IMG/VR virus record: IMGVR_UViG_3300025840_000032
Span: 1-64,000 of that record
Source of the DNA: a virus
Length of the DNA stretch: 64,000 nucleotides
Strand: one strand, 5' to 3'
Made by a program: the position numbers and the translations under genes. The notes below the pieces were generated by a model. It was not told the origin of the DNA. It saw nothing but the letters and a program-made list of their open reading frames with translations, and searched no databases. Shown here piece by piece: positions 34,100-42,945 of this stretch; the stretch's first letter is position 1; each line of letters opens with the position of its first letter.

Positions 34100-34879
34100 T
34101 TACCTTAAAAATCGAAAACTTGGATACATTTTATGAATTTGTGTCCAAGTTTTCGCCCGTCTTTCTAAAGGGGTACTAGTAATATCAATTGATCCACCTA
34201 CTATCAAATCTTTTGGTAATGCACTAATTTCTGTATCATATAAATGTAAAGACCCACCAATAACCATCTTTGGAGATAGAGATTTTAAACCACCACATTC
34301 TTCAAATAAACAATCTCTAACAACTTGTAATCCTGGACCGATTTTTGATATGAGAGACCCAACAAATGATGCATTACCGGTAACTTTAAATCCCGGGGGT
34401 GTTGATATCACATTAGAAAAGTCAACTTGCAAATCACCGTTAATTCTTTTGAGGTTGTTGAAAGAATTAAAATTCCCTTCCATCGCTAAAAAACTACCAT
34501 TAATTTCAGTCCACTTAGATGGAACGGTTTTTATTAGAGTGTAGCTTATATCTAGAGTTCCACCAACAATCAAATCTTCCGGTAATACCTTAATCTCACT
34601 TGCTGAAACTGTTAAATCGCCTTTTACATGTAACCCTTTTGGTAATTGAGTAATACCAGAACATTCATCTAACATTAAATTGTTGACAGTCAAATTATCT
34701 GGAAGCGAGCCTTGTGGAACCAGCATACCACTCAGAATAAGATCTCCGGTCTTTTGACTTTCCCGGATCTTTGCATTTATCATCATTTGTACCCGTTCTA
34801 ACCGATCACCTAATCGTCTAGGAGTAAATATTGATGGTTGATCATTTTCAACTAATAATGCTAAATCATGGAATTTCAT
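34100..34879 (-). CDS. LRR protein with tag (paralogue 5, distant)
   Basis: 259 residues: tag MKFHDLALLVENDQPSIFTP-RRLGDRLERVQ, then ~9 repeats of ~20 residues (LPKGLHVKGDLTVSASEI and so on), ending MYPSFRFLR. The most diverged paralogue and the only one on the minus strand, 10 kb from the cluster. The start overlaps the stop of the upstream gene (ATGA), so it is expressed with that late gene. Confidence 0.8.
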   Translation of the reverse strand: MKFHDLALLVENDQPSIFTPRRLGDRLERVQMMINAKIRESQKTGDLILSGMLVPQGSLPDNLTVNNLMLDECSGITQLPKGLHVKGDLTVSASEIKVLPEDLIVGGTLDISYTLIKTVPSKWTEINGSFLAMEGNFNSFNNLKRINGDLQVDFSNVISTPPGFKVTGNASFVGSLISKIGPGLQVVRDCLFEECGGLKSLSPKMVIGGSLHLYDTEISALPKDLIVGGSIDITSTPLERRAKTWTQIHKMYPSFRFLR

Positions 34880-35622
34880 TTTAAGCCGATAATTTGAAGA
34901 TATTGCATGATTTTCTTTCTATCTTTAGTCACTGCATCATCACTATCATACACTTCTTTAAGAGTCCCGTCTTCTTCAACTAAAAGAGCGACTGTTTTCC
35001 ATGTACGCGGGAAACCAGCTTCCAATAGTTGGTTAAGCAATTGTTCAGATTTAATAAGAATGAGATAAAATGTATATCTCTTATTGAAATAATAATCATT
35101 CCAATGATCCGGATTTTTGTAAGTAATACACCATTTTGCATCTTCATCCCCCAGACCGCATGATCTTCTTGAAAACAATGATACCCCTAATTTCCTTGCA
35201 GCTGCATGACTATGTGGTACCACCACATATAAATCATCTGTATCAACAATAACTTCAAAATCTGATTGGTCTTGTTTATTAGAAATGTTACTACCCGTTG
35301 AATTAAGAGTGTTAATTTCGTCTTGTAATTCTTGAAATGTTTGATATTCGGCTAAATTCGACTTTGAGGTTAACCGTCTTTGCAAAAAGGTATGAAATTC
35401 CTCAACGGTATTACGTAAGTCATCTAAATTATTAACATCAACATTGCCTTGCATTATTTGCCGGGCCATCCAACCTGAATAGGTTTTCTTCGGATGCGGG
35501 TCCGCTTCAATAATTTTTTGTGCTGTTTCCGGATCTAATTTACCACTAGCAACATATTGTTTAGTTTCTTTTCTGGTTTCATTTAAATATGCTTCAAAAA
35601 TCAGGTATGAATCATGCGTCAT
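34876..35622 (-). CDS. Late protein with WCITY block, tagged
   Basis: 248 residues from the ATG at 35622, 5 nt after a perfect late box; the longer frame from 35643 would begin upstream of the box. Start MTHDSYLIFEAYLNETRK is tag-like. Later segments DDLYVVVPHSHAAARKLG, GDEDAKWCITYKNPDHWNDY and YTFYLILIKS form a block I have seen in unannotated phage proteins; fold unknown. Candidate packaged protein. Coupled to LRR paralogue 5. Confidence 0.65.
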   Translation of the reverse strand: MTHDSYLIFEAYLNETRKETKQYVASGKLDPETAQKIIEADPHPKKTYSGWMARQIMQGNVDVNNLDDLRNTVEEFHTFLQRRLTSKSNLAEYQTFQELQDEINTLNSTGSNISNKQDQSDFEVIVDTDDLYVVVPHSHAAARKLGVSLFSRRSCGLGDEDAKWCITYKNPDHWNDYYFNKRYTFYLILIKSEQLLNQLLEAGFPRTWKTVALLVEEDGTLKEVYDSDDAVTKDRKKIMQYLQIIGLK

Positions 35623-35627
35623 ACATA

Positions 35628-35635
35628 TATTTATA
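35628..35635 (-). promoter_or_regulatory. Late promoter box (perfect consensus)
   Basis: TATAAATA on the minus strand, 5 nt before the ATG at 35622. Confidence 0.8.
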
Positions 35636-35662
35636 ATATTCAATATTTTTTAATAACTGATA

Positions 35663-35690
35663 TTGATAAAAACTAAACATATTATATAAT
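35663..35690 (+). promoter_or_regulatory. Early promoter of uvsX
   Basis: TTGATA (35663-35668), 16 nt, TATAAT (35685-35690), 6 nt to the ATG. One of the strongest sigma70 matches in the window. Confidence 0.8.
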
Positions 35691-35696
35691 ATACAC

Positions 35697-36785
35697 ATGA
35701 GTAAGAAAAATGATTTTAATGACGTGTTTGCATCATTGGATAAGTTAAACCCGGAATCGACGTTCTTGAGTGAGAACGCTTTATCTAATGTTGATACTTG
35801 GTACGATACCGGTTGTTATGCATTAAATGCAATATTAGGCGGAACATGTAGACATGGTGGTGTACCTAAAGGTAGATTAACCGGATTTGCTGGACCTTCC
35901 CAATCTGGTAAAACTTACATCATTAATAAAGTACTAGGAAATGCACAAAAACGTGGTGTTCATCCAGTTATTTTTGATACAGAGTTTGCTGTCGATAAAG
36001 ATTCTACGATCGGTGTCGGATTGGATCCTACAACCACTAAATATGTACCGGTTTATACTGTTGAACAGTGTCGTAATCAATTAGTTACATTCCTCGATTC
36101 AATTGTTGAGAAAGGAATGCAAGGAAAATTCATAGTATCTGTAGATTCACTAGGTAATCTAGCATCACAAAAGGAAGTAGATGATGCTGCAAAAGACAAA
36201 TCAGCTATGGACATGGGATTACGAGCTAAACAGCTAAAATCAATGATGAGGATATTAACCTATAAAGCTGGATTATCCGGAACATCAATTTTGTTTAGTA
36301 ACCATACATATGACGACCCATCTGCATTATTTCCATCATTAGTCAAACAAGCTGCTGGTGGTAGTGGACCACAATATATGGCATCAATTTTATGTCAATT
36401 AGCTAAAAAGAACGAAAAGCAAGATGCAAATAACGATGATGATGAAATTTTAGCTGAAGCACGTAATTATTCCGGGAGTACCCTTAAGTTTTTAACAACT
36501 AAAAATCGATTTGTCCCACCATTCTTGACTGCTGAAATTTATTTGAATTTCAAAACTGGTTTAGACAAATATAGTGGGTTGAAAGATATGGCAGTAAATC
36601 ATGGTGTGTTAGTTCAAACTGGTTCTACCTTCCAACTCGGCGTTACAAGCGATGATGGTAAATATAAAGCTAACGACAAAATCGGATATTACAAAAATTT
36701 CCGAAAAGATGTAGACTTGTTTGAAAATTACATCATTCCGGAATTAGATAAGAAGTTGATCTCTGCGTACAAGTATGGGAAGTAA
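35697..36785 (+). CDS. uvsX: UvsX RecA-like recombinase
   Basis: 362 residues (T4 UvsX is 391). Walker A GPSQSGKT at residues 66-73, Walker B-type FIVSVDSLGNLAS, and the L2/ATPase region ILFSNHTYDDP...GGSGPQYMASILCQL. Forms the strand-exchange filament loaded by UvsY and used with gp46/47, UvsW and gp32. Own strong promoter whose -10 box ends 6 nt before the ATG. Confidence 0.94.
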   Translation: MSKKNDFNDVFASLDKLNPESTFLSENALSNVDTWYDTGCYALNAILGGTCRHGGVPKGRLTGFAGPSQSGKTYIINKVLGNAQKRGVHPVIFDTEFAVDKDSTIGVGLDPTTTKYVPVYTVEQCRNQLVTFLDSIVEKGMQGKFIVSVDSLGNLASQKEVDDAAKDKSAMDMGLRAKQLKSMMRILTYKAGLSGTSILFSNHTYDDPSALFPSLVKQAAGGSGPQYMASILCQLAKKNEKQDANNDDDEILAEARNYSGSTLKFLTTKNRFVPPFLTAEIYLNFKTGLDKYSGLKDMAVNHGVLVQTGSTFQLGVTSDDGKYKANDKIGYYKNFRKDVDLFENYIIPELDKKLISAYKYGK

Positions 36786-36793
36786 TTTATCTG

Positions 36794-36822
36794 TTGATCT
36801 CCCTGTAGTTGAATAGTAAATA
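36794..36822 (+). promoter_or_regulatory. Early promoter of the carbamoyltransferase gene
   Basis: TTGATC (36794-36799), 17 nt, TAAATA (36817-36822), 6 nt to the ATG. Confidence 0.6.
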
Positions 36823-36828
36823 ACTACA

Positions 36829-38430
36829 ATGGCTAACATAGCGTTTTACGGCTCACATAACGGTGGGGTTGTGGTTGAGGAACAAGGCACATATTATGTT
36901 ATTGAATTTGAACGATTCTTTAACGTAAAAAATATGGGCCTTGCTCAGTATAAATCACTTAAGTATCGAGATGAAGGTATTAGAAGTGTTCTTCAATATA
37001 TTGAAAAGGAACTACGGATAAAACCACCGTTTGATAATCTTTTACACATTAATACTGAATGTTCACATGACGATATATGTACTAGCTATAAAGATTACAT
37101 ACCAGCGTTGAATGTATATGAAGGGTTTCACCACCATTCACATGCATGTGGGTCGTTTTACCAATCACCATTCGATAAAGCTCTAATTTTTAGTTTTGAT
37201 GGTGGTGGTAATGATTGTTTTTTCAACATTTTCCTTGCAGATCGTAAAACAGGAGCAACATATATAGGGAAAACAAACCCAACCCAACCAGCTCCATTTG
37301 ATTGTGACTTGGGTTTTCCCTACATGTGTTTTGCTCATTTTTGTAATGATATAAACCAAGAGTGGATTGCGGATGGTAATTTGGTTTATAGTGGGAAAAT
37401 AATGGGGTTATGTAATTATGGGGAGGTTAGACCAGAATGGTTACCGTATTTTAGACAATTTTATAAATCCCACCCAGAGGGTACAAATTATATCGATAAA
37501 CTTAATAATATCATTGGTGTAAATTGTGGTTTAGTATTTGACGAAAACAATAGATTTAGTGGTCAATTAAGTTGGGATATAGCTGCAACATCCCAACAAG
37601 CATTTGAAGATTGTTTTTTTGAAATTGCAGACCCTTATATACAAACATATGACAAATTACCTATTATTCTTACTGGTGGCTGTGCTCTTAACATTTTGCT
37701 TAACACTAAAGTTTCAACACGTTATCCTGGACGCGATATTTTCGTGGCTCCTAATAGTAATGATTGTGGTATTGCATTTGGACTACTCGCAGGTTTTAAT
37801 AAACCCAGTACCCCGGTTGATATCACATATGCTGGAATGGATATTTTAGATTCCAATGCATATCCAAGTTGGATTGAAAGTAATGATACATATCGTGTAA
37901 CATTTGATGATATTACAGATAAATTAAAAGATGGTAAAATATTTGGTGTTGTTCGTGGTAGATGTGAACATGGTCCAAGAGCATTAGGGAACAGATCAAT
38001 TTTGTGTGACCCATCATACCCACAAATGAAAGACATTCTCAATCAAAAAGTAAAACACCGGGAATGGTACAGACCATTTGCCCCGGTAGTTCGACTTGAA
38101 GATGTATCAAAATATTTTGAATGGGATAAGGAATCACAACATATGTTGTTTTGTCCCAATGTAAGACCAGAATGGCGTGATCGACTATCATCTATCACAC
38201 ATGTTGATGGTACAGCTCGTGTACAAACCGTTACAAGAGAACAGAACAAATGGTTATATGATTTATTAACTGAATTTGAGAAGAAATCTGGTCATGGAGT
38301 ATTACTTAACACATCATTTAATATAGCCGGAAAACCGATTTTGAATACTATTGCGGATGCCATGCATGTTTTGAATAATTCGGAGATGGACTATTTAATA
38401 ATCAATGATTTTTATTGTGGTAAATATTAG
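36829..38430 (+). CDS. NodU/CmcH/TobZ-family O-carbamoyltransferase
   Basis: 533 residues. N-terminal Kae1-like ATPase half with HHHSHACGSFYQSPFDKALIF-type His motif (FHHHSHACG) and FSFDGGGND; then ILTGGCALNILLNTK, VAPNSNDCGIAFGLLAG; C-terminal half RCEHGPRALGNRSILCDP and KHREWYRPFAPVVR. Enzymes of this family move a carbamoyl group from carbamoyl phosphate via carbamoyl-AMP to a hydroxyl of a sugar or antibiotic. In a phage the acceptor may be a modified base or glycan; unknown here. Followed by queC. Confidence 0.9.
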   Translation: MANIAFYGSHNGGVVVEEQGTYYVIEFERFFNVKNMGLAQYKSLKYRDEGIRSVLQYIEKELRIKPPFDNLLHINTECSHDDICTSYKDYIPALNVYEGFHHHSHACGSFYQSPFDKALIFSFDGGGNDCFFNIFLADRKTGATYIGKTNPTQPAPFDCDLGFPYMCFAHFCNDINQEWIADGNLVYSGKIMGLCNYGEVRPEWLPYFRQFYKSHPEGTNYIDKLNNIIGVNCGLVFDENNRFSGQLSWDIAATSQQAFEDCFFEIADPYIQTYDKLPIILTGGCALNILLNTKVSTRYPGRDIFVAPNSNDCGIAFGLLAGFNKPSTPVDITYAGMDILDSNAYPSWIESNDTYRVTFDDITDKLKDGKIFGVVRGRCEHGPRALGNRSILCDPSYPQMKDILNQKVKHREWYRPFAPVVRLEDVSKYFEWDKESQHMLFCPNVRPEWRDRLSSITHVDGTARVQTVTREQNKWLYDLLTEFEKKSGHGVLLNTSFNIAGKPILNTIADAMHVLNNSEMDYLIINDFYCGKY

Positions 38431-38451
38431 GATCTCTCATAATATAGTTAT

Positions 38452-39246
38452 ATGAGTACAACTAAAGCTGTTATGCCATTTTCTGGTGGAATGGATTCAT
38501 CAGTAATGTTAAGAATGGTACAATTCCACCATGATGAAATCCATTTAATTACATTTGATTACGGTCAAAGACATATCCGGGAAATTGAGTGTGCTAAAAG
38601 ACAAATTGAACAAGCTAAATTAATTGCATTTAGCCGAGGTCGATTTAGTGAATCAATTATTCACAAAATTATTGATGTTTCATTCATAAAAGATATTGCT
38701 CCAACTAGTTCACTTACAAATCTGAATATTGATAACCCGGATGTTAAGGATATGGTTGGAGAAGCTCAACCTGTAAGTTATGTACCATTTAGAAATCAAT
38801 TGTTTCTTTCAATTGCATGTGCTTATGCAGAGGGTATTGGTGCTAATACCGTTTATCATGGGGCTACTAAAGTTGATAGTTTAGCAGGGTATTGGGACGG
38901 TAGTCCAGAATTCTTGGATGCGCTTAATCAGCTTGTTGCTCTCAATAGGAAAAATCAAATCAATGTAGTGTGTCCACTGCTTGCTTACGATAAGAGAGAC
39001 ATTGTTCTCCAAGGTATTAAATCACATGTAGATTTCGCAAACACCTATACGTGTTATAGTGGGGATGAAATAGCTAGTGTAACCACACCAAGTTCATCAT
39101 TAAGAATCAAAGGATTTGCAGAAGCTGGTTATATTGACCCACAACCATATAAAGAAAATTTAAAGGATTTTTGGGAAAAACATAATTGTAAGCCTTGCCC
39201 AACAAATCCTTTATACACTAAAGAAGGAACACGAGGAGCTTATTAA
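38452..39246 (+). CDS. queC: QueC, preQ0 synthase
   Basis: 264 residues. PP-loop SGGMDSS at residues 11-17, THY-type signature FDYGQRHIREIECAK, then VPFRNQLFLSIACAYAEG and YWDGSPEFLDALNQL. QueC amidates 7-carboxy-7-deazaguanine to preQ0. The zinc loop is unusual: TYTCYSGDE has its Cys, then about 40 inserted residues, then CKPC; one of the usual four Cys is not seen. Completes folE-queD-queE. A class II amidotransferase gene lies 560 nt downstream. Confidence 0.88.
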   Translation: MSTTKAVMPFSGGMDSSVMLRMVQFHHDEIHLITFDYGQRHIREIECAKRQIEQAKLIAFSRGRFSESIIHKIIDVSFIKDIAPTSSLTNLNIDNPDVKDMVGEAQPVSYVPFRNQLFLSIACAYAEGIGANTVYHGATKVDSLAGYWDGSPEFLDALNQLVALNRKNQINVVCPLLAYDKRDIVLQGIKSHVDFANTYTCYSGDEIASVTTPSSSLRIKGFAEAGYIDPQPYKENLKDFWEKHNCKPCPTNPLYTKEGTRGAY

Positions 39247-39788
39247 TAATCTTCAAAATCATCTTCTACACCATATTCCGTATCTAACATAGCTGTAGGT
39301 TCAATTGAATCTACAGGTCCTTCTGTATAGTCAGTGGAATCTCCGTCAGATTCAAAATATTCATCCAATAATCCACTAACAACCATATCTTCTACAACCT
39401 TTTTTGCCATATCCTTATCAATATATTCAGAGGCAAAAGCTATAATTTCTTTACTAGTTGCTGGTTCAGTTTCAACATATCTAATAATATCCTTTTGAAC
39501 ACCTTTTAATGGAACATTATATGCATTTTCACCAGGTTTAAATGTTCTTCCAGTTAATTTAACTTTTTGGCTAGTTTTTTCTTTTCTGGCTCGGGTTTCT
39601 CTTGATCTGGGACCCTCTCCTTTACCTTTTAACCTCATCATCATTTCATAATATGATTCTGTACGTTTTTCACCAGTGTTAGGATCCGTTATCTCTTTTC
39701 TTACACGTTCACCGTATTTTTTCTTCCGGCCTTCTTCAAGAGATTGGATATATGATTCAAAAAGAAATTGATTATCGCGGTCTTTCAT
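39243..39788 (-). CDS. Tagged protein with winged-helix-like C-terminus
   Basis: 181 residues. Start MKDRDNQFLFESYIQSLEEG is tag-like. A basic middle (Lys/Arg/Gly/Glu) is followed by KGVQKDIIRYVETEPATSKE and KKVVEDMVVSGLLDEYFE, which reads like a winged-helix domain, and an acidic tail. Late box TATAAATA 7 nt upstream. Candidate packaged DNA-binding protein; function unknown. Lies antisense between queC and the amidotransferase gene. Confidence 0.6.
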   Translation of the reverse strand: MKDRDNQFLFESYIQSLEEGRKKKYGERVRKEITDPNTGEKRTESYYEMMMRLKGKGEGPRSRETRARKEKTSQKVKLTGRTFKPGENAYNVPLKGVQKDIIRYVETEPATSKEIIAFASEYIDKDMAKKVVEDMVVSGLLDEYFESDGDSTDYTEGPVDSIEPTAMLDTEYGVEDDFEDY

Positions 39789-39795
39789 TTATCAT

Positions 39796-39803
39796 TATTT
39801 ATA
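39796..39803 (-). promoter_or_regulatory. Late promoter box
   Basis: TATAAATA on the minus strand, about 7 nt before the ATG at 39788. Confidence 0.6.
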
Positions 39804-39807
39804 AATT

Positions 39808-40461
39808 ATGTGTGCTATATTTGGAACATCTAATAAAGAAGAGATCAACACTCTTTTTGAAGCTAACCATGATCGTGGTGGTTTTGCGGTAGGTTCATTA
39901 TGTGTAATGAAGAATAATGAATATGCTGTTAAAAAACAAGGCGGGAAAGAAATAGAAAGTCTAATTCCATACCCGTATTCGTTCGCATTTAATGAAAAAT
40001 TCGTCAAATATTACATGTTTCATGACCAAGCACCCACTAGCTCTGTTCGAGAATTTACAATATCAACATCCCACCCATTCCAATACGGTCCTTGGATTGT
40101 AGCACATAACGGAGTCTTACATGATTATAAACATCTACTTGAAGATCATGACTGTAAAGTAGATAGTAGCTATATTCCAGCTATGTTAGCCCGTGAAACT
40201 GGTTTTGATGAAGTGACCGCAATTCGAAATGTTTGTAATTTACTTCATGGAACGTTTTCATGTTGGATATTTAACGCAGAGTCGGGTAGAATTTATCTTG
40301 TTAAACAAGGTAGTACGTTGTTTTGTAAGAATACATCATTTTCGTCCGTTAAACTTCCAGATTGGGAGTCTTTAACAGATGGGGTAATTTATGAAATAAA
40401 GGATTCAATTGAATGTGTTGGTTATTTTAATAGCAATAATCCATTTATGGTATTGATTTAA
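39808..40461 (+). CDS. Class II glutamine amidotransferase (Ntn hydrolase)
   Basis: 217 residues. Starts MCAIFG, so Cys2 would be the N-terminal nucleophile after Met removal. HDQAPTSS, STSHPFQYGPWIVAHNGVL (with the conserved N-G) and LLHGTFSCWIFNAESGRI match the GATase_7/GlmS-type domain. It releases ammonia from glutamine but has no synthase domain of its own. Near queC: phage Gat-QueC fusions convert preQ0 to a dG+ base, and this may be the split form. Alternatively it serves sugar amination. Confidence 0.82.
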   Translation: MCAIFGTSNKEEINTLFEANHDRGGFAVGSLCVMKNNEYAVKKQGGKEIESLIPYPYSFAFNEKFVKYYMFHDQAPTSSVREFTISTSHPFQYGPWIVAHNGVLHDYKHLLEDHDCKVDSSYIPAMLARETGFDEVTAIRNVCNLLHGTFSCWIFNAESGRIYLVKQGSTLFCKNTSFSSVKLPDWESLTDGVIYEIKDSIECVGYFNSNNPFMVLI

Positions 40462-40479
40462 TAAGAGCAACTATAATAT
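40453..40479 (+). promoter_or_regulatory. Probable early promoter of the epimerase gene
   Basis: TTGATT (40453-40458), 15 nt, TAATAT (40474-40479), 6 nt to the ATG; a TATAAT overlaps it two bases upstream. Confidence 0.5.
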
Positions 40480-40485
40480 TGGTAT

Positions 40486-41550
40486 ATGAAAACAGCTTTA
40501 GTATGTGGAGCCGGTGGGTTTATTGGTAGCCACCTAGTTACACAATTAAAAAAAGAAGGATATTGGGTTCGTGGTGTTGATTTAAAAGAACCGGAGTTTG
40601 CTAAAACAGATGCGGATGAATTTGTTGTTGGTGATCTAACAGATTTTGGATTTGTCAATAGAATTATTCGAACTGGTAGTTTTTACACTAGTACCCCGGT
40701 GCAATATCAAGAACAATTTGATGAAATCTACCAACTTGCTGCAGATATGGGAGGAGCTGGTTATATCTTTACCGGAGAAAACGATGCAAATGTAATGCAA
40801 AATTCCGCTTCAATTAACCTTAATATTCTTAAAGCGATGGTTGATTTGAATGAATTTGTTCAAACTGAATGGTATAATAATGCAAGAAATTTCGAAACCA
40901 AGTATGTTCCACGAAATACAAAAATATTCTACAGTAGTTCTGCATGTATGTACCCGGAACACAATCAATTAGACCCAAATAATCCTAATTGTGCTGAAGA
41001 TAGTGCATACCCAGCTAATCCTGATAGTGAATATGGATGGGAAAAACTATTTAGTGAACGGCTATATTTAGCTTACAATAGAAATCACGGAATTCCTGTT
41101 CGAATCGCACGATTCCATAACATTTACGGCCCGGGTGGCACCTTTGATGGTGGGAGAGAAAAGGCTCCAGCTGCATTATGTCGAAAATTTGCTATTGCAA
41201 ATAACAATGACGAACTTGAAGTATGGGGAGACGGTGAGCAAACCAGGTCATTTCTATATATCTATGAATGTATTAAAGGGATCCGAAAATTAATGGATTC
41301 CGACTTTCAAGGACCGGTTAATATTGGGTCTGATGAAATGGTTTCTATTAATCAAATGATAAAAATGTTAAAATCCATTTCTGGTAAACGGGTTATAGTT
41401 AAACACAAGTTAGATGCCCCGACCGGTGTTCGTGGACGTAACAGTGATAACACTTTAATCAAGGAAAAACTAGGGTGGGAACCCAAATTCCCATTAAAAG
41501 AAGGTTTACAGTTGACCTATCGATGGATCCTTAACGAATTGAATTCTTGA
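40486..41550 (+). CDS. GDP-mannose 3,5-epimerase-like SDR
   Basis: 354 residues of the extended SDR family. GAGGFIGSH nucleotide-binding loop, LAADMGGAGYIFTGE, SSSACMYPE with the catalytic Cys typical of GDP-mannose 3,5-epimerase, YGWEK (YxxxK), RFHNIYGPGGTFDGGREKAPAA and the C-terminal VKHKLDAPTGVRGRNSDN. The pattern is close to plant-type GME, which makes GDP-L-galactose. In the phage the product probably feeds a glycosyltransferase. Confidence 0.85.
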   Translation: MKTALVCGAGGFIGSHLVTQLKKEGYWVRGVDLKEPEFAKTDADEFVVGDLTDFGFVNRIIRTGSFYTSTPVQYQEQFDEIYQLAADMGGAGYIFTGENDANVMQNSASINLNILKAMVDLNEFVQTEWYNNARNFETKYVPRNTKIFYSSSACMYPEHNQLDPNNPNCAEDSAYPANPDSEYGWEKLFSERLYLAYNRNHGIPVRIARFHNIYGPGGTFDGGREKAPAALCRKFAIANNNDELEVWGDGEQTRSFLYIYECIKGIRKLMDSDFQGPVNIGSDEMVSINQMIKMLKSISGKRVIVKHKLDAPTGVRGRNSDNTLIKEKLGWEPKFPLKEGLQLTYRWILNELNS

Positions 41551-41574
41551 TTATATGTGTTAGTGTTATATAAT
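41547..41574 (+). promoter_or_regulatory. Early promoter of gene 41
   Basis: TTGATT (41547-41552), 16 nt, TATAAT (41569-41574), 8 nt to the ATG. Confidence 0.75.
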
Positions 41575-41582
41575 CAATTTTA

Positions 41583-42911
41583 ATGACTAAACACCAACTA
41601 GATCTTGATTTTTTCGAAAAGGTCGTGGTTCACAAATGTTTAACCGATTCACGTTATCTATCTTCGGTTATTGAACATGCTGAACCACGGTTTTTTAATG
41701 ATAAAAACATAACTACTGTTTACCAACTAATAAAAGGATTTTTTAACCGGAGATCGACGGTTCCTACCAATACCGAAATATTAGCATTATGTAATACACC
41801 AGAACTCCGGGCTTCTTTTAAGAATGTACTTAAATCGATTAAAAATATAGATACATCTATTAATGAAGATGAACTAATAAGCAATACAGAACGGTTTCTC
41901 AAGGAAAAAGCGGTATATCATACAATGATGGATGTAGCAAATGATTGCTCAGCTGGAAACATAGACCCATCATTAATTTACGAAAAATTTGAACGGTGTA
42001 CCGGTATTGATCTAACGTTAAATATGGGATACGACTTTCTACAAGACGTTAACCCATTAATTAACGATTTAACACAAATAGAACCTGTAATATCGACTGG
42101 TTTAGAGTGGTTGGATCACCAACTTGATGGTGGTTTTCTAGCTAATGGTAGGGCAATGTATATTTTTGCCGGTGAAACCAATATCGGTAAATCGATTGTT
42201 CTAGGTAATATAGCTTGCAATATAGCTAAACAAGGTAAAACAGTATTATTGATATCATTAGAGATGTCAGAAATGATGTATGCAAGGCGATTAGCAAGTA
42301 ATATATCAGGGATTGAAGTTAATTCCTTAAAACATGAAACGGATGCATTAAGAATAAGTTTACAACAATTTAAAGATAACAACCCTAAAAGCCGGTTATT
42401 AATTAAAGAATTTCCACCAAGTACCATTACAGTTCCTCAACTTCGTTCGTTTATTAGTAAAATTGCTCAAGCTGGAGTTAAAATTGATGCTATTGTTGTA
42501 GATTATCTTAATTTGATTTATTCACCTATTGGCAATAACAGTTATGAACGTGTCAAGTATGTTGGTGAACAATCAAGAGCTCTTACATATACTTATTCAT
42601 GCCCTCTTATATCGGCAACCCAGTTAAACCGGACTGGTTATGATACGCAAAACCCTAGTTTGGATACAATCAGTGAAAGTATGGGGTTAGCTATGACAGC
42701 AGATGCAATTTTTTCGGTGTTCCAATCACCTGAAGATAAAGATTTAGATATTATTCGTATGGGTAAGATGAAGAACCGATTTGGTTCCAATCACGGCACA
42801 CATGAATTCAGTATCAACTATCCAACTTTAACAATCACAGACGGTAACATGCAAAACATTAATGATTTATCGTATAATGTTGTTAACGCTATTGAATTTT
42901 TAGTAAACTAG
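41583..42911 (+). CDS. 41: gp41 DnaB-like replicative helicase
   Basis: 442 residues (T4 gp41 is 475). DnaB-type N-terminal domain, then the RecA core: GLEWLDHQLDGGFLANGRAM, Walker A GETNIGKS, LLISLEMSEMMYARRLAS, Walker B region DAIVVDYLNLI and SATQLNRTGYD. The fork helicase, partner of gp61 primase and the gp59-like loader in this window. Own promoter. Confidence 0.93.
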   Translation: MTKHQLDLDFFEKVVVHKCLTDSRYLSSVIEHAEPRFFNDKNITTVYQLIKGFFNRRSTVPTNTEILALCNTPELRASFKNVLKSIKNIDTSINEDELISNTERFLKEKAVYHTMMDVANDCSAGNIDPSLIYEKFERCTGIDLTLNMGYDFLQDVNPLINDLTQIEPVISTGLEWLDHQLDGGFLANGRAMYIFAGETNIGKSIVLGNIACNIAKQGKTVLLISLEMSEMMYARRLASNISGIEVNSLKHETDALRISLQQFKDNNPKSRLLIKEFPPSTITVPQLRSFISKIAQAGVKIDAIVVDYLNLIYSPIGNNSYERVKYVGEQSRALTYTYSCPLISATQLNRTGYDTQNPSLDTISESMGLAMTADAIFSVFQSPEDKDLDIIRMGKMKNRFGSNHGTHEFSINYPTLTITDGNMQNINDLSYNVVNAIEFLVN

Positions 42912-42939
42912 TTGAATCTACAATAAAACAAGTTAATTA
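42912..42939 (+). promoter_or_regulatory. Early promoter of the DHH gene
   Basis: TTGAAT (42912-42917), 16 nt, TAATTA (42934-42939), 6 nt to the ATG. Confidence 0.6.
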
Positions 42940-42945
42940 ATAATA

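Noticed and set aside
38407-38451. Strong early promoter for queC
   Set aside because: TAATAT lies 6 nt before the ATG, but no TTGA-type -35 at 15-18 nt is visible, so it was not listed.
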